From assembly GCF_002995785.1 (NCBI RefSeq), contig NZ_PVXO01000006.1:1-53517 (forward strand): DNA of 53,517 bases. Reading direction: 5' to 3'. Of this stretch, positions 7,522 through 16,035 are shown piece after piece. Under the pieces are notes generated by a model, which was not told the origin of the DNA, made no database searches, and saw only the letters and a list, made by a program, of their open reading frames with translations. This DNA comes from Clostridium liquoris. GTDB taxonomy: Bacteria > Bacillota > Clostridia > Clostridiales > Clostridiaceae. Both the position numbers and the translations under genes were made by a program. The first letter of the stretch is position 1; every line of letters starts with the position of its first letter.

Positions 7522-10137
7522 ATGAAAGTTTTAAACTTTAAATGTTTTGAGGGAAGAAATATATATTGTCATAAACCCTGCATAAAGATGGAAGTGGATT
7601 TGGAAGGGTTTAGCGAAATACCAAGCAACTCTATAGATGGATTCAATGAAGGGTTAATAGAACTTATGCCTAGCTTGAAAGAGCATAGATGTGGTATAGA
7701 TGAAGATATGGGGTTTATTAAAAGGCTGAAAGAGGGAACATACCTTGCGCATATTTGTGAGCATATAGTAATTGCATTGCAAAATACCATTGGCATAAAA
7801 GCGGCTTATGGAAAAGCTAGAGAGATAAAAGAAGATATCTATTATATCATATATGAATATGAATATAAGAATACTGCCATTGAAGCAGGGAATATGGCTG
7901 TAATGATAATAAATTCTTTAATAAGTAAAAAGGAATTTAATATGGAAGAAGCTATATTAAAATTAAAAGAAACTTTGAGGAAGGAGGAGCTAGGACCAAG
8001 CACCTTAGCAATAATTAGGGAAGCAAAAAAAAGAAGTATTCCAGTATTGAGAGTAAATGAAAGAAGCATTTTTCAATTGGGATATGGAAGCACTTCTAAA
8101 ATTATAGAAGCAACCATAAGCAGCAATACCAGTGGAATTGCTATAGATATAGCTTGTGATAAGCTTTTAACCAAAAAAATATTATTTAATCAATATATAC
8201 CTGTAGCTGATGGTGAACAGGTAATAAATCCAGTTCAAATGCTCTCTGAAGCAGAAAGGATAGGATATCCTGTAGTTCTAAAGCCTAGATATGGAAACCA
8301 GGGCAAAGGTGTTTTGGTTAATCTAAGAGATAAAAAAGAGGTTATGGAGGCTTATAGAACTTTGTCAAAGAATTATAGTGATATTTTGATAGAAAAGTAT
8401 ATAAGGGGAAAAGATTATAGGGTGTGTTTAGTAGATTATAAAGTAGTAGCTGTATCTGAGAGAATTTCACCATATGTAATTGGTGATGGTGAAAGCAGTA
8501 TCATACAGCTAATTCAGGGAATTAATTCTGATGAAAGAAGAGGAGATGGACATGAAAAACCTCTTACCAAGATTAAAATAAATGAGGATCTAATTAATTA
8601 TATATGGAAAAATTCCTATTCACTTAATTCCATACCTGCAAAGGGAGAAAAGGTTGTACTAAGAGAAAATGCAAATCTATCCACAGGTGGAATAGCAATA
8701 GATCGTACAGATAGTATTTGTGAAGAAAATATTGAAATATGCAAAAGAGCGGCAAAAGCAGTTGGGCTTGATATATGTGGTATAGATATTTGCTGCTCAG
8801 ATATATCAAAAAAGATGGATGGGGTTGTTATAGAGGTTAATGCAGCACCAGGTATAAGAATGCATGAGCACCCTTACGAAGGGAATAGTATAAATGTAGG
8901 AAGGGCTATAGTAGATATGCTATTAAAGGATATACCTAGACAAATTCCTATAATATCTGTTACAGGAACCAATGGAAAGACTACTACCACAAGATTGGTA
9001 TCCCATGTATTATCTTTAGCAGGATATAAGACTGGTATGACCACTACAGGGGGAATTTATATAAATAATACCTGTATAGATAAAGGAGATACCACGGGGT
9101 ATGATAGTGCTATGACTGTACTAACTAACAAGGAAGTAGATGCGGCTGTATTAGAAACAGCTAGAGGAGGAATAATAAGAAAAGGTCTTGCCTATGATTT
9201 AGCAGATGTGGGAGTTATAACAAATATAACATCTGATCATTTAGGTATAGATGACATAGATACACTGGAAGGATTGGCCTTTGTAAAATCCTTGGTGGTT
9301 GAAGCAGTAAAAGATAAAGGCTACACTGTATTAAATGCTGATGATAGAATAAGCATGAAAGTACTGAGCAGAGCAAAAGGTAATGTTGTATTATTCTCTA
9401 AGGATAAAAATAATCCATATCTTAGGGAAAATATTAAAAGAGGAAGATATGGCATATACACCTGGAATGACTTTATATATGTGGAGAAGGAAGGAAGCAT
9501 ATTTCCTATAATAAAAATAAATGATATTAAAATAACTTTAGAGGGAAAACTGAAATATAATATAGAGAATGCTATGGCAGCTTGTGCAGCACTTATAGGA
9601 TTAGGTGTAGATTACTCGATTATAAGAAAAGGTATGGAAAGTTTTTATCTTGATGAAGAGCATAATCCAGGAAGGTTTAATATGTATAATCTAAGAGATG
9701 TTACTGTTATATTGGATTATGGGCACAATATTGAGGGATACAAGGCCGTATTAGAAGGAGTAAAAAAGTTAGATTATAAGAGGCTAATTGGTATAATAGG
9801 TATGCCAGGAGACAGAAAGGATGAAAATATACTTGAAATAGGCGAGATATCGGGGAAGAACTTTGACTATATTTACATTAAAGAAGATAAAGATAAAAGA
9901 AATAAGGGAGAAGGAGAAGTAGCACGATTATTAGAACAGGGAGTACTAAAAGGCGGCTTTGATAAAAAGAACATAAATATAATATTAGACGAAAGAGAAG
10001 CATTAAAAAAGTCTCTGGAGAATTCTAGAAAAGGAGATTTAATTATAATATTTTTTGAGGAATATGAACCCTTATTGAAGATTGTAAAGGAAGAAATGAA
10101 TAGTTTAAACAAGAATTCTAACGAAGCATTAGCATAG
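7522..10137 (+). CDS. cphA: Cyanophycin synthetase
   Basis: An 871-residue three-part enzyme of normal family length: an N-terminal domain, a central ATP-grasp domain (about 215-475, with KPRYGNQGKGV and EVNAAPGIRMHEHP) and a C-terminal Mur-ligase-like domain with P-loop GTNGKTTTTR near residue 481. It polymerises aspartate and arginine into cyanophycin with ATP and without a ribosome. The start follows AGGAGG at 7504-7509 inside the end of cphB. The cphB-cphA pair gives both synthesis and degradation of the polymer. Confidence 0.94.
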   Translation: MKVLNFKCFEGRNIYCHKPCIKMEVDLEGFSEIPSNSIDGFNEGLIELMPSLKEHRCGIDEDMGFIKRLKEGTYLAHICEHIVIALQNTIGIKAAYGKAREIKEDIYYIIYEYEYKNTAIEAGNMAVMIINSLISKKEFNMEEAILKLKETLRKEELGPSTLAIIREAKKRSIPVLRVNERSIFQLGYGSTSKIIEATISSNTSGIAIDIACDKLLTKKILFNQYIPVADGEQVINPVQMLSEAERIGYPVVLKPRYGNQGKGVLVNLRDKKEVMEAYRTLSKNYSDILIEKYIRGKDYRVCLVDYKVVAVSERISPYVIGDGESSIIQLIQGINSDERRGDGHEKPLTKIKINEDLINYIWKNSYSLNSIPAKGEKVVLRENANLSTGGIAIDRTDSICEENIEICKRAAKAVGLDICGIDICCSDISKKMDGVVIEVNAAPGIRMHEHPYEGNSINVGRAIVDMLLKDIPRQIPIISVTGTNGKTTTTRLVSHVLSLAGYKTGMTTTGGIYINNTCIDKGDTTGYDSAMTVLTNKEVDAAVLETARGGIIRKGLAYDLADVGVITNITSDHLGIDDIDTLEGLAFVKSLVVEAVKDKGYTVLNADDRISMKVLSRAKGNVVLFSKDKNNPYLRENIKRGRYGIYTWNDFIYVEKEGSIFPIIKINDIKITLEGKLKYNIENAMAACAALIGLGVDYSIIRKGMESFYLDEEHNPGRFNMYNLRDVTVILDYGHNIEGYKAVLEGVKKLDYKRLIGIIGMPGDRKDENILEIGEISGKNFDYIYIKEDKDKRNKGEGEVARLLEQGVLKGGFDKKNINIILDEREALKKSLENSRKGDLIIIFFEEYEPLLKIVKEEMNSLNKNSNEALA

Positions 10138-10152
10138 AGAAACAATGTTTTT

Positions 10153-10197
10153 AAAAATAAGAGCTGTATTCATATATATAGCTTTTATTTTTTTTTT
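10153..10197 (+). terminator. Terminator of cphBA
   Basis: AAAATAAGAGCT (10153-10164) pairs with AGCTTTTATTTT (10180-10191) with one G-U pair, then a long T-run. Confidence 0.85.
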
Positions 10198-10237
10198 GTA
10201 TTATACTATTTTTTAATTAATAGTTAGGAGGATCACT

Positions 10238-11080
10238 ATGGAATTAAAAGCCTATGCCAAAGTAAACCTATGCCTAGATGTAACCGGAGTAAGGGAAGAT
10301 GGGTATCATCTTTTGAAAATGGTTATGCAGAACATAGATTTATATGACGTAGTAAAGGTTAATAAAGATAAAAAAGGTATTAATTTAAGGTGCAGTACAA
10401 GTACAATTCCATTAGATAATAGAAACATAGCATATAGATCAGCGGAACTTTTTATAAAAAATTATAACATAAAAGAGGGAGTAGATATATATATAGAAAA
10501 GAATATACCTGTAGAAGCAGGTTTAGCCGGGGGGAGCGCTGATGCAGCTGCAGTATTAAAGACTATGAGAGATATGTTTAGACCTGGAATTTCAAATGCT
10601 GAATTAGCAAATATGGCATTAAACTTGGGAGCAGATGTGCCTTATTGTATTTACGGAGGTACGGCGCTTTGTGAAGGCATTGGGGAGATAATCACCCCAT
10701 TAAAACCTTTTAAAAATCACATATTAGTATTAGTAAAGCCTAATTTTGGAGTGTCTACAAAAGAAGTTTATAGAGAAATTGATAACAAAAGTATTTTAAA
10801 TCATCCTAACTCAGAGATTATTATCAGAGCCATAGAAGAGGATAATTTAGAGTTGCTATGTAATAACATGATTAACGTATTAGAAAATGTTACCTTAGAA
10901 AAATATGAAGCATTAAATACAATAAAGAAAGAAGTGTTTAACTTTAAAGGATTAGGAACCTTAATGAGCGGAAGCGGTCCAACTATATTTGGATTTTTTG
11001 AAGACATGTTTTCTGCTCAAAAGTATTATGATTACATGAAATTAAAATATAAGGAGGTGTTTATTACAAGAACAATATAA
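10238..11080 (+). CDS. ispE: 4-diphosphocytidyl-2-C-methyl-D-erythritol kinase
   Basis: A 280-residue GHMP-family kinase of the methylerythritol phosphate pathway, phosphorylating CDP-ME on the way to isoprenoids. The N-terminal AYAKVNLCLDV, the ATP-binding PVEAGLAGGSADAAAVL and the C-terminal LMSGSGPTIFG are the three GHMP motifs. AGGAGG precedes ATG 10238. It lies between two strong terminators as a single-gene unit. Its position next to gerK/spoIIR is conserved in clostridia, but no functional link is evident. Confidence 0.95.
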   Translation: MELKAYAKVNLCLDVTGVREDGYHLLKMVMQNIDLYDVVKVNKDKKGINLRCSTSTIPLDNRNIAYRSAELFIKNYNIKEGVDIYIEKNIPVEAGLAGGSADAAAVLKTMRDMFRPGISNAELANMALNLGADVPYCIYGGTALCEGIGEIITPLKPFKNHILVLVKPNFGVSTKEVYREIDNKSILNHPNSEIIIRAIEEDNLELLCNNMINVLENVTLEKYEALNTIKKEVFNFKGLGTLMSGSGPTIFGFFEDMFSAQKYYDYMKLKYKEVFITRTI

Positions 11081-11110
11081 AAATTATATCAGCTACATGA
11101 ATAAATTTTG

Positions 11111-11166
11111 AATAATAGGTTCTTTCAGGAGGTAAAGATATACCTTTGAAAGGACCTATTATTTTA
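11111..11166 (+). terminator. Terminator of ispE
   Basis: A long stem, AATAATAGGTTCTTTCA (11111-11127) with TGAAAGGACCTATTATT, one G-U pair and a nested AGGTA/TACCT helix, ending in ATTTTAATTT. Confidence 0.85.
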
Positions 11167-11192
11167 ATTTCTGCATTTGTATATTAATCTAT

Positions 11193-11221
11193 GAATAATT
11201 AATCTTTATATGTAGAAAATA
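11193..11221 (+). promoter_or_regulatory. Candidate sigma-G promoter of the gerK operon
   Basis: GAATA (11193-11197), 14-bp spacer, GTAGAAAATA (11212-11221) matches the forespore pattern GNATA-N14/15-GGNNANANTR with one mismatch. Germinant receptor operons are sigma-G dependent in Bacillus. Confidence 0.45.
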
Positions 11222-11253
11222 AATAGGAATTATAAAGGTTAAGGTGATGCAGT

Positions 11254-11448
11254 ATGGATATATTAGTTCTTTTCAGCAACTATTTTTTAATATTAGTTAT
11301 TACACAAGGACTTGTAACCTCTATTATAGATTATAAAAGTTTTAAGAAGGCAGGAATGAATAATACAGCTAGAAAAGCTAGAATTATAGGAATTGGTGAA
11401 ATTTCTATTTCTTTAGTTATGTATTTGATAGCTAGAACATTGTATTAA
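11254..11448 (+). CDS. Small two-helix membrane protein (CLC_0170-like)
   Basis: A 64-residue protein with two hydrophobic segments (about residues 3-24 and 44-62) separated by a basic stretch, DYKSFKKAG..ARKAR. It resembles a small clostridial membrane family that I associate with the name CLC_0170, but I am not certain of this. AAGGTGAT precedes ATG 11254. It is only 27 bases upstream of gerKA and downstream of the candidate sigma-G promoter, so it is probably co-transcribed with the germinant receptor. A role in the receptor complex is a guess from position. Confidence 0.7.
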   Translation: MDILVLFSNYFLILVITQGLVTSIIDYKSFKKAGMNNTARKARIIGIGEISISLVMYLIARTLY

Positions 11449-11475
11449 TTATGGATGGAATAGGAAGTGAGACAT

Positions 11476-12933
11476 ATGAAGGAAGAAATAAGGGAAGTTA
11501 TATCTGCGAATATAGATGATAATATACAATACCTTAAAAACCTGCTAAAAGATAATTCGGATATAGTTTACAGAGAATTTTATATTGACAATATAAAAGC
11601 TTTAATTATGTATGTAGATGGCATGGGGGATAAAATACTGCTAGATAACTTTGTGCTAGAAAGTTTAATGCTCAATAGAAAAGAATTAAAAGCACAAGAT
11701 ATTAAAGATAAAATATTAACTGTATCAGATTTAAAAGAAGTAAAGAAGCTAAAAGAAGGTGTAAATGCAGTATTATCAGGAGATACTCTTATGCTTCTTG
11801 ATGGTATGGATATATGTTATATAATAGGCACCAGATTTTGGCCTGCCAGAGGGGTATCAGAACCTTCAAGAGAAACAGTGCTAAGGGGAGGAAGGGATGG
11901 GTTTACAGAAACCATTAGATTTAATACAGCCTTAGTGAGGCGTAGAATAAGAGATACCAGATTAAGGATAGTCCCTAAAATGATTGGAACAAGATCCAAA
12001 AGTGATGTATCAGTAATGTACATAGAAGATATTGCTGATGATAAAATAGTAAATGAGGTTTTTACCAGACTAGGAAATATAAATATTGATGCCGTTTTAG
12101 ATAGCGGATATATAGAACAATTAATAGAAGATAATAGTTGGTCACCTTTTCCCCAAATTCAAAGTACAGAAAGACCGGATGTAGTTTCCGCAGCCTTATA
12201 TGAAGGAAGAGTGGCTATTTTAGTGGATAATTCTCCATTTGCTATAATTGTTCCAACTATCTTGCCTAACTTATTTCAATCTCCAGATGATTATTATCAA
12301 AGATGGATATATGGTTCTATGTTGAGAATAATCAGATTGTTTTCCATCATACTATCTTTGATATTACCTGCATTATATGTAGCAGTAACCTCCTTTCATC
12401 CTTCTATTATACCAACAAAATTAGCTTACTTTATAGCGGCTTCAAGGGAAGGAGTACCTTTTCCAGCTTTTGTAGAGGCATTAATAATGGAGGTAAACTT
12501 AGCAATACTTTTGGAAGCTATAGCTAGGTTACCTAGACCCATTGGTGCTACTATTGGTATTGTAGGCGGCTTAATAATAGGTCAGGCTGCTGTCAGTGCA
12601 GGTATTGTAAGCCCAGTAATGATAATAATATTGTCTATTACAGCTATAACTAGTTTTACTACACCTAATTATGAAATCACATCAGCTTTTAGGATTATAA
12701 GGCTTTTACTTATAATAGCCTCAGCTATTATTGGGTTATATGGAATAATGCTGACCCTTATTGCAGTTTTAATACATATTATTAAGCTTAAAAGTTTTGG
12801 TGTACCATATTTAGGCCCTCTTGTTACTTTTAATAAGAAGGATTTTAAAGATATGCTTATAAGAGCGCCACTGAAACATTTTAAGAATAGACCTATATAT
12901 ATGAATACGGAAGATAAAATTAGACAGAAATAG
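11476..12933 (+). CDS. gerKA: Germinant receptor A subunit
   Basis: A GerA-family protein of about 485 residues: a hydrophilic N-terminal half (to about 240), then a block of membrane segments and a cytoplasmic C-terminal tail. Family signatures include GFTETIRFNTALVRRRIRD, FPQIQSTERPDVVSAALYEGRVAILVDNSPF and PIGATIGIVGGLIIGQAAVSAG. ATG 11476 is preferred, since AGGAAGTGA at 11462-11470 lies just upstream and overlaps the earlier GTG at 11467. First gene of the A-B-C receptor set; in the spore inner membrane it helps sense amino-acid or other germinants. Confidence 0.92.
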   Translation: MKEEIREVISANIDDNIQYLKNLLKDNSDIVYREFYIDNIKALIMYVDGMGDKILLDNFVLESLMLNRKELKAQDIKDKILTVSDLKEVKKLKEGVNAVLSGDTLMLLDGMDICYIIGTRFWPARGVSEPSRETVLRGGRDGFTETIRFNTALVRRRIRDTRLRIVPKMIGTRSKSDVSVMYIEDIADDKIVNEVFTRLGNINIDAVLDSGYIEQLIEDNSWSPFPQIQSTERPDVVSAALYEGRVAILVDNSPFAIIVPTILPNLFQSPDDYYQRWIYGSMLRIIRLFSIILSLILPALYVAVTSFHPSIIPTKLAYFIAASREGVPFPAFVEALIMEVNLAILLEAIARLPRPIGATIGIVGGLIIGQAAVSAGIVSPVMIIILSITAITSFTTPNYEITSAFRIIRLLLIIASAIIGLYGIMLTLIAVLIHIIKLKSFGVPYLGPLVTFNKKDFKDMLIRAPLKHFKNRPIYMNTEDKIRQK

Positions 12934-12959
12934 TTATTGGCAGTGGGAGGCGAGTGGTT

Positions 12960-14060
12960 TTGAATAATAAAGATATTGTTTCTTCCTATGGATTATTTGC
13001 TACCTTAGTAGTAACAATAATAGGAGTTAATGTTTTTTCATACCCGAATGAACTTGCTAATTTGGTAGGAGGAGATGGCTGGTTAGTAATACTTCTAAGT
13101 GGCATTATAGCCTACATTTTAATAAGTTTTATTTGTAAAGCAGAGAAAAATAATGGTTATTCTCATATATACGAAATACTAGAAAATAGATTTGGTAAAA
13201 TTATAGCTATTCTAGTGGGATTAGAATTAACATGGTATAGCACATTTTTTATATCCATGGGATTAAGAACATTTACGGAAGAAATAAAAATGTATCTTTT
13301 AGAACAAACTCCAACAGAATTTATATTTTTAGTAACTATTCTAATGGGAACTTATCTTGTAAGAGGAGAGATAGATAATCTAATAAAGTTTAATGAGATA
13401 AGTTTTTGGTTAATGTTTATTCCTGTTATTTTAGTGCTTATCTTTTCAATTTATCATGTGGATTTTACTAATATATTGCCAGCTTTCAATAATCCCCCTA
13501 ACAGTTATGCAAAAGGCATTATCGCTAGCATAAATAGATTCATGGGTTTTCAAATATTATTCCTAATTATACCTTTTGTAAAAGATAAAAAAAGCATAAA
13601 TAAGGTAGCTCGTAAAGGCATATGGTTTGTGGTAGTTTTCTATATAGCAGTATTTATCTTAACTGTGGGAGTTTTTGGTCAAAACCAAACTAAGATATTA
13701 TTATGGCCTGTAATTACTATGGTAAAATATATAAACATTCCAGGGTCATTTATAGAGAGATGGGAAGGCATAATAATGAGTATATGGATAATTTTTTATT
13801 TTACTACTTTTACTAATCATTATTATTTTGCCTCTGATTTATTAAAGAAGATTTTTAAATTTAAAGATATAAAATTATCTGCTGCTATCATTGTGCCTTT
13901 TATATATTTGATAGCTTTATATCCTAAGAATATAGCTGAGGCATATGTATTGACTAGTAAGTACAGCCCTATTTTTTTTCTAATCAATCTAATAATTCTC
14001 CCTATAGCATTGTTGCTTGTATCATCTTCTAAGAAAGGGGGCAATGGAAATTCTAGATAA
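12960..14060 (+). CDS. gerKB: Germinant receptor B subunit (permease-like)
   Basis: A GerB-family integral membrane protein with about ten hydrophobic helices, distantly related to amino-acid permeases (APC superfamily). It has the early VTIIGVNVFSYPNELA segment in helix 1, where the unwound substrate-binding region lies in this fold. TTG 12960 is chosen because GGGAGG at 12945-12950 then lies nine bases upstream; GTG 12954 would be only three bases away. It is the likely germinant-binding subunit. It follows gerKA by 26 bases. Confidence 0.92.
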   Translation: MNNKDIVSSYGLFATLVVTIIGVNVFSYPNELANLVGGDGWLVILLSGIIAYILISFICKAEKNNGYSHIYEILENRFGKIIAILVGLELTWYSTFFISMGLRTFTEEIKMYLLEQTPTEFIFLVTILMGTYLVRGEIDNLIKFNEISFWLMFIPVILVLIFSIYHVDFTNILPAFNNPPNSYAKGIIASINRFMGFQILFLIIPFVKDKKSINKVARKGIWFVVVFYIAVFILTVGVFGQNQTKILLWPVITMVKYINIPGSFIERWEGIIMSIWIIFYFTTFTNHYYFASDLLKKIFKFKDIKLSAAIIVPFIYLIALYPKNIAEAYVLTSKYSPIFFLINLIILPIALLLVSSSKKGGNGNSR

Positions 14061-14077
14061 TTTCCTAAGAAAATATT

Positions 14078-15253
14078 ATGAGGATAAAAAAGATTCTTAT
14101 TATATTAACATGCTGCATATTTACCACTGGATGCTGGGATAAGGTAGAAATAGACAGAAGAACCTTTGTGTCAACCATAGGCATAGATGCAGGAGAAGAA
14201 ATATCAAAAGAAAAGGAATTAAAAAAATTAAGCCCTAATGAGCCATTTTCAGAAAGTAATGTTAAAAGATTAAATGTAACCTATGGGTTTCCAGATATAA
14301 GTGACTTTGGACCACAAAAGGGAGGCATAGCCCAAGAAAAAACCATAAATGTAGATGCATATTCTATGGAAGATGCCTTTATTAAAGCTACTGGTAAAAA
14401 TAGTAGAAATATTAGTTTCGGACACTCAAAACTTCTTATAATGAGCAATGATTTTTTTGGTTATCCTGAGGCAGTTAAGGAAGTGCTGGATTATTTGCAA
14501 AGAGAACCCTCTTTGGATAGAAATGCTTTAGTAGTGATTGCTGAAGGAAAAGTTGAAGACTATATGAAGTATAAACCAGACACGGAAAAGAATATACAAG
14601 AATATATACATGGACTCATAGAGAATAGCGATAGGAATGCCAGTATTATACCTACTGATTTGAATGAGTTTCTAACGAACTTGGATGAAAACGGGAATGC
14701 CATTTTGCCTTACTTGACTATAGATAAGCATAAAAATGAGATTAAGTTATCAGGAACCGGTGTTATAAAGGACTATACTTTTAAAGGTATATTATCTCCT
14801 ACAGAAACTGCGGACATTAAAATATTAAGGGGAAAATTAAAAGGAGGTAAAAAGGTTATATATAAGGAAGGACATCCAATAGATTTTCAAATAGATGGTA
14901 TAAAGAGAAAGATAACAATGGACAATAAGGATGATAAACTAATATTTAATATTAATGTTAATATGGAGGGTCAGATAAAGGAATATTATTTAGGTAAACA
15001 ATTACTTTCCACAAAGATAATATCAGAAATAGAGGAGAATTTTAATGAATCTTTAAAAGATGAGATGGAGAAGGTTGTAAAAATTATACAGAGCAAATAT
15101 TCTACGGATTTAATTGGACTCAGAGAATATGTGCAAAAGTATGATCCAAGTGTATGGAATATAGTGAAAAAAGATTGGGATGAAACATATAAAAATGCTG
15201 TAATTAACGTCTATGTAAACACCCATATAAGAAGAATAGGAGCAATAAAATAA
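14078..15253 (+). CDS. gerKC: Germinant receptor C subunit (lipoprotein)
   Basis: A 391-residue GerC-family lipoprotein. The signal peptide ends in FTTGCW, with Cys19 as the lipidation site, followed by the family motif CWDKVEIDRRTFVSTIGID. ATG 14078 lacks a good ribosome binding site; the nearest strong purine run (14034-14040) is inside the end of gerKB, so translation may be coupled to gerKB. Third subunit of the receptor on the outer face of the spore inner membrane. It ends the A-B-C set; no D subunit gene is visible. Confidence 0.92.
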   Translation: MRIKKILIILTCCIFTTGCWDKVEIDRRTFVSTIGIDAGEEISKEKELKKLSPNEPFSESNVKRLNVTYGFPDISDFGPQKGGIAQEKTINVDAYSMEDAFIKATGKNSRNISFGHSKLLIMSNDFFGYPEAVKEVLDYLQREPSLDRNALVVIAEGKVEDYMKYKPDTEKNIQEYIHGLIENSDRNASIIPTDLNEFLTNLDENGNAILPYLTIDKHKNEIKLSGTGVIKDYTFKGILSPTETADIKILRGKLKGGKKVIYKEGHPIDFQIDGIKRKITMDNKDDKLIFNINVNMEGQIKEYYLGKQLLSTKIISEIEENFNESLKDEMEKVVKIIQSKYSTDLIGLREYVQKYDPSVWNIVKKDWDETYKNAVINVYVNTHIRRIGAIK

Positions 15254-15265
15254 TTTTTAATGGAT

Positions 15266-15294
15266 GTATATATAAAACTTATGTGGCAATAATA
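15266..15294 (+). promoter_or_regulatory. Candidate sigma-F promoter of spoIIR
   Basis: GTATA (15266-15270), 14-bp spacer, GGCAATAATA (15285-15294), a full match to the sigma-F -10 pattern GGNNANANTR. spoIIR is the classic sigma-F target, so this fits the expected regulation. Confidence 0.65.
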
Positions 15295-15341
15295 GCTAAT
15301 GATGTATTAAGACTTTTTAGCATATTAGGGGGATATTTAAA

Positions 15342-15995
15342 ATGAAAAAATCAATAGCTATTATTACTTTTTTATTAATAATTATTTCTGTACCTTTTGG
15401 TATTATAAAATTAAAGACAAGCATTCAACAAAAACATATATCAGAAAAGCTTATAAGATTCCATGTTATAGCTAACAGTGATCTGCCTTATGATCAAAAA
15501 TTGAAACTAGAAGTAAAAGATGGTGTATTACAATATATATCACCTAAGCTAAAGGAATGCAAAGATATAAACCAGTCAAGAAAGGTTATAAAAGATAATG
15601 ACGCAGCTATTAAAGAAATAGCGAATAAAATAATAAAAGAAAATGGATACAATTATAATATAAATACAAAGTTATCCTATGAGAATTTTCCTATAAAAAC
15701 TTATGGGAATATAAGTTTACCTCAAGGAAAATATGAGGCTTATAGAATAATAATAGGAGAAGGAAAAGGACAAAATTGGTGGTGTGTTATGTTTCCGCCC
15801 TTATGTTTCGTTGATATAACTAAGGGTCAGGTTGCCTATAAGGAAACTGAGAAAGAAATGAAGAGTGTACTTAATGAAAGTGAATATAAGGCTATAGATA
15901 ATGGAATTCAATATAGCAAAAATAGCAATAATAAAGAAAAAAAAATAAAAATGAAATTTAAAATATTTGAGGTAATAGAAGATATATTTAGCTAA
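15342..15995 (+). CDS. spoIIR: Stage II sporulation protein R
   Basis: A 217-residue exported protein with an N-terminal hydrophobic segment (about 5-25), the family start KLIRFHVIANSDLPYDQ and the signature GQNWWCVMFPPLCFVD. SpoIIR is made in the forespore and secreted towards the mother cell, where it triggers SpoIIGA to activate pro-sigma-E. AGGGGGAT precedes ATG 15342. It has its own sigma-F-like promoter and a terminator shared with the convergent gene. Confidence 0.94.
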   Translation: MKKSIAIITFLLIIISVPFGIIKLKTSIQQKHISEKLIRFHVIANSDLPYDQKLKLEVKDGVLQYISPKLKECKDINQSRKVIKDNDAAIKEIANKIIKENGYNYNINTKLSYENFPIKTYGNISLPQGKYEAYRIIIGEGKGQNWWCVMFPPLCFVDITKGQVAYKETEKEMKSVLNESEYKAIDNGIQYSKNSNNKEKKIKMKFKIFEVIEDIFS

Positions 15996-16004
15996 AAAAT
16001 ACTT

Positions 16005-16035
16005 AAAAAATCCAGAATAAAATTCTGGATTTTTT
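16005..16035. terminator. Bidirectional terminator between spoIIR and the UgtP-like gene
   Basis: Perfect 14-bp stem AAAAAATCCAGAAT / ATTCTGGATTTTTT with a 3-nt loop. It overlaps the stop codon of the minus-strand gene. Confidence 0.92.
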
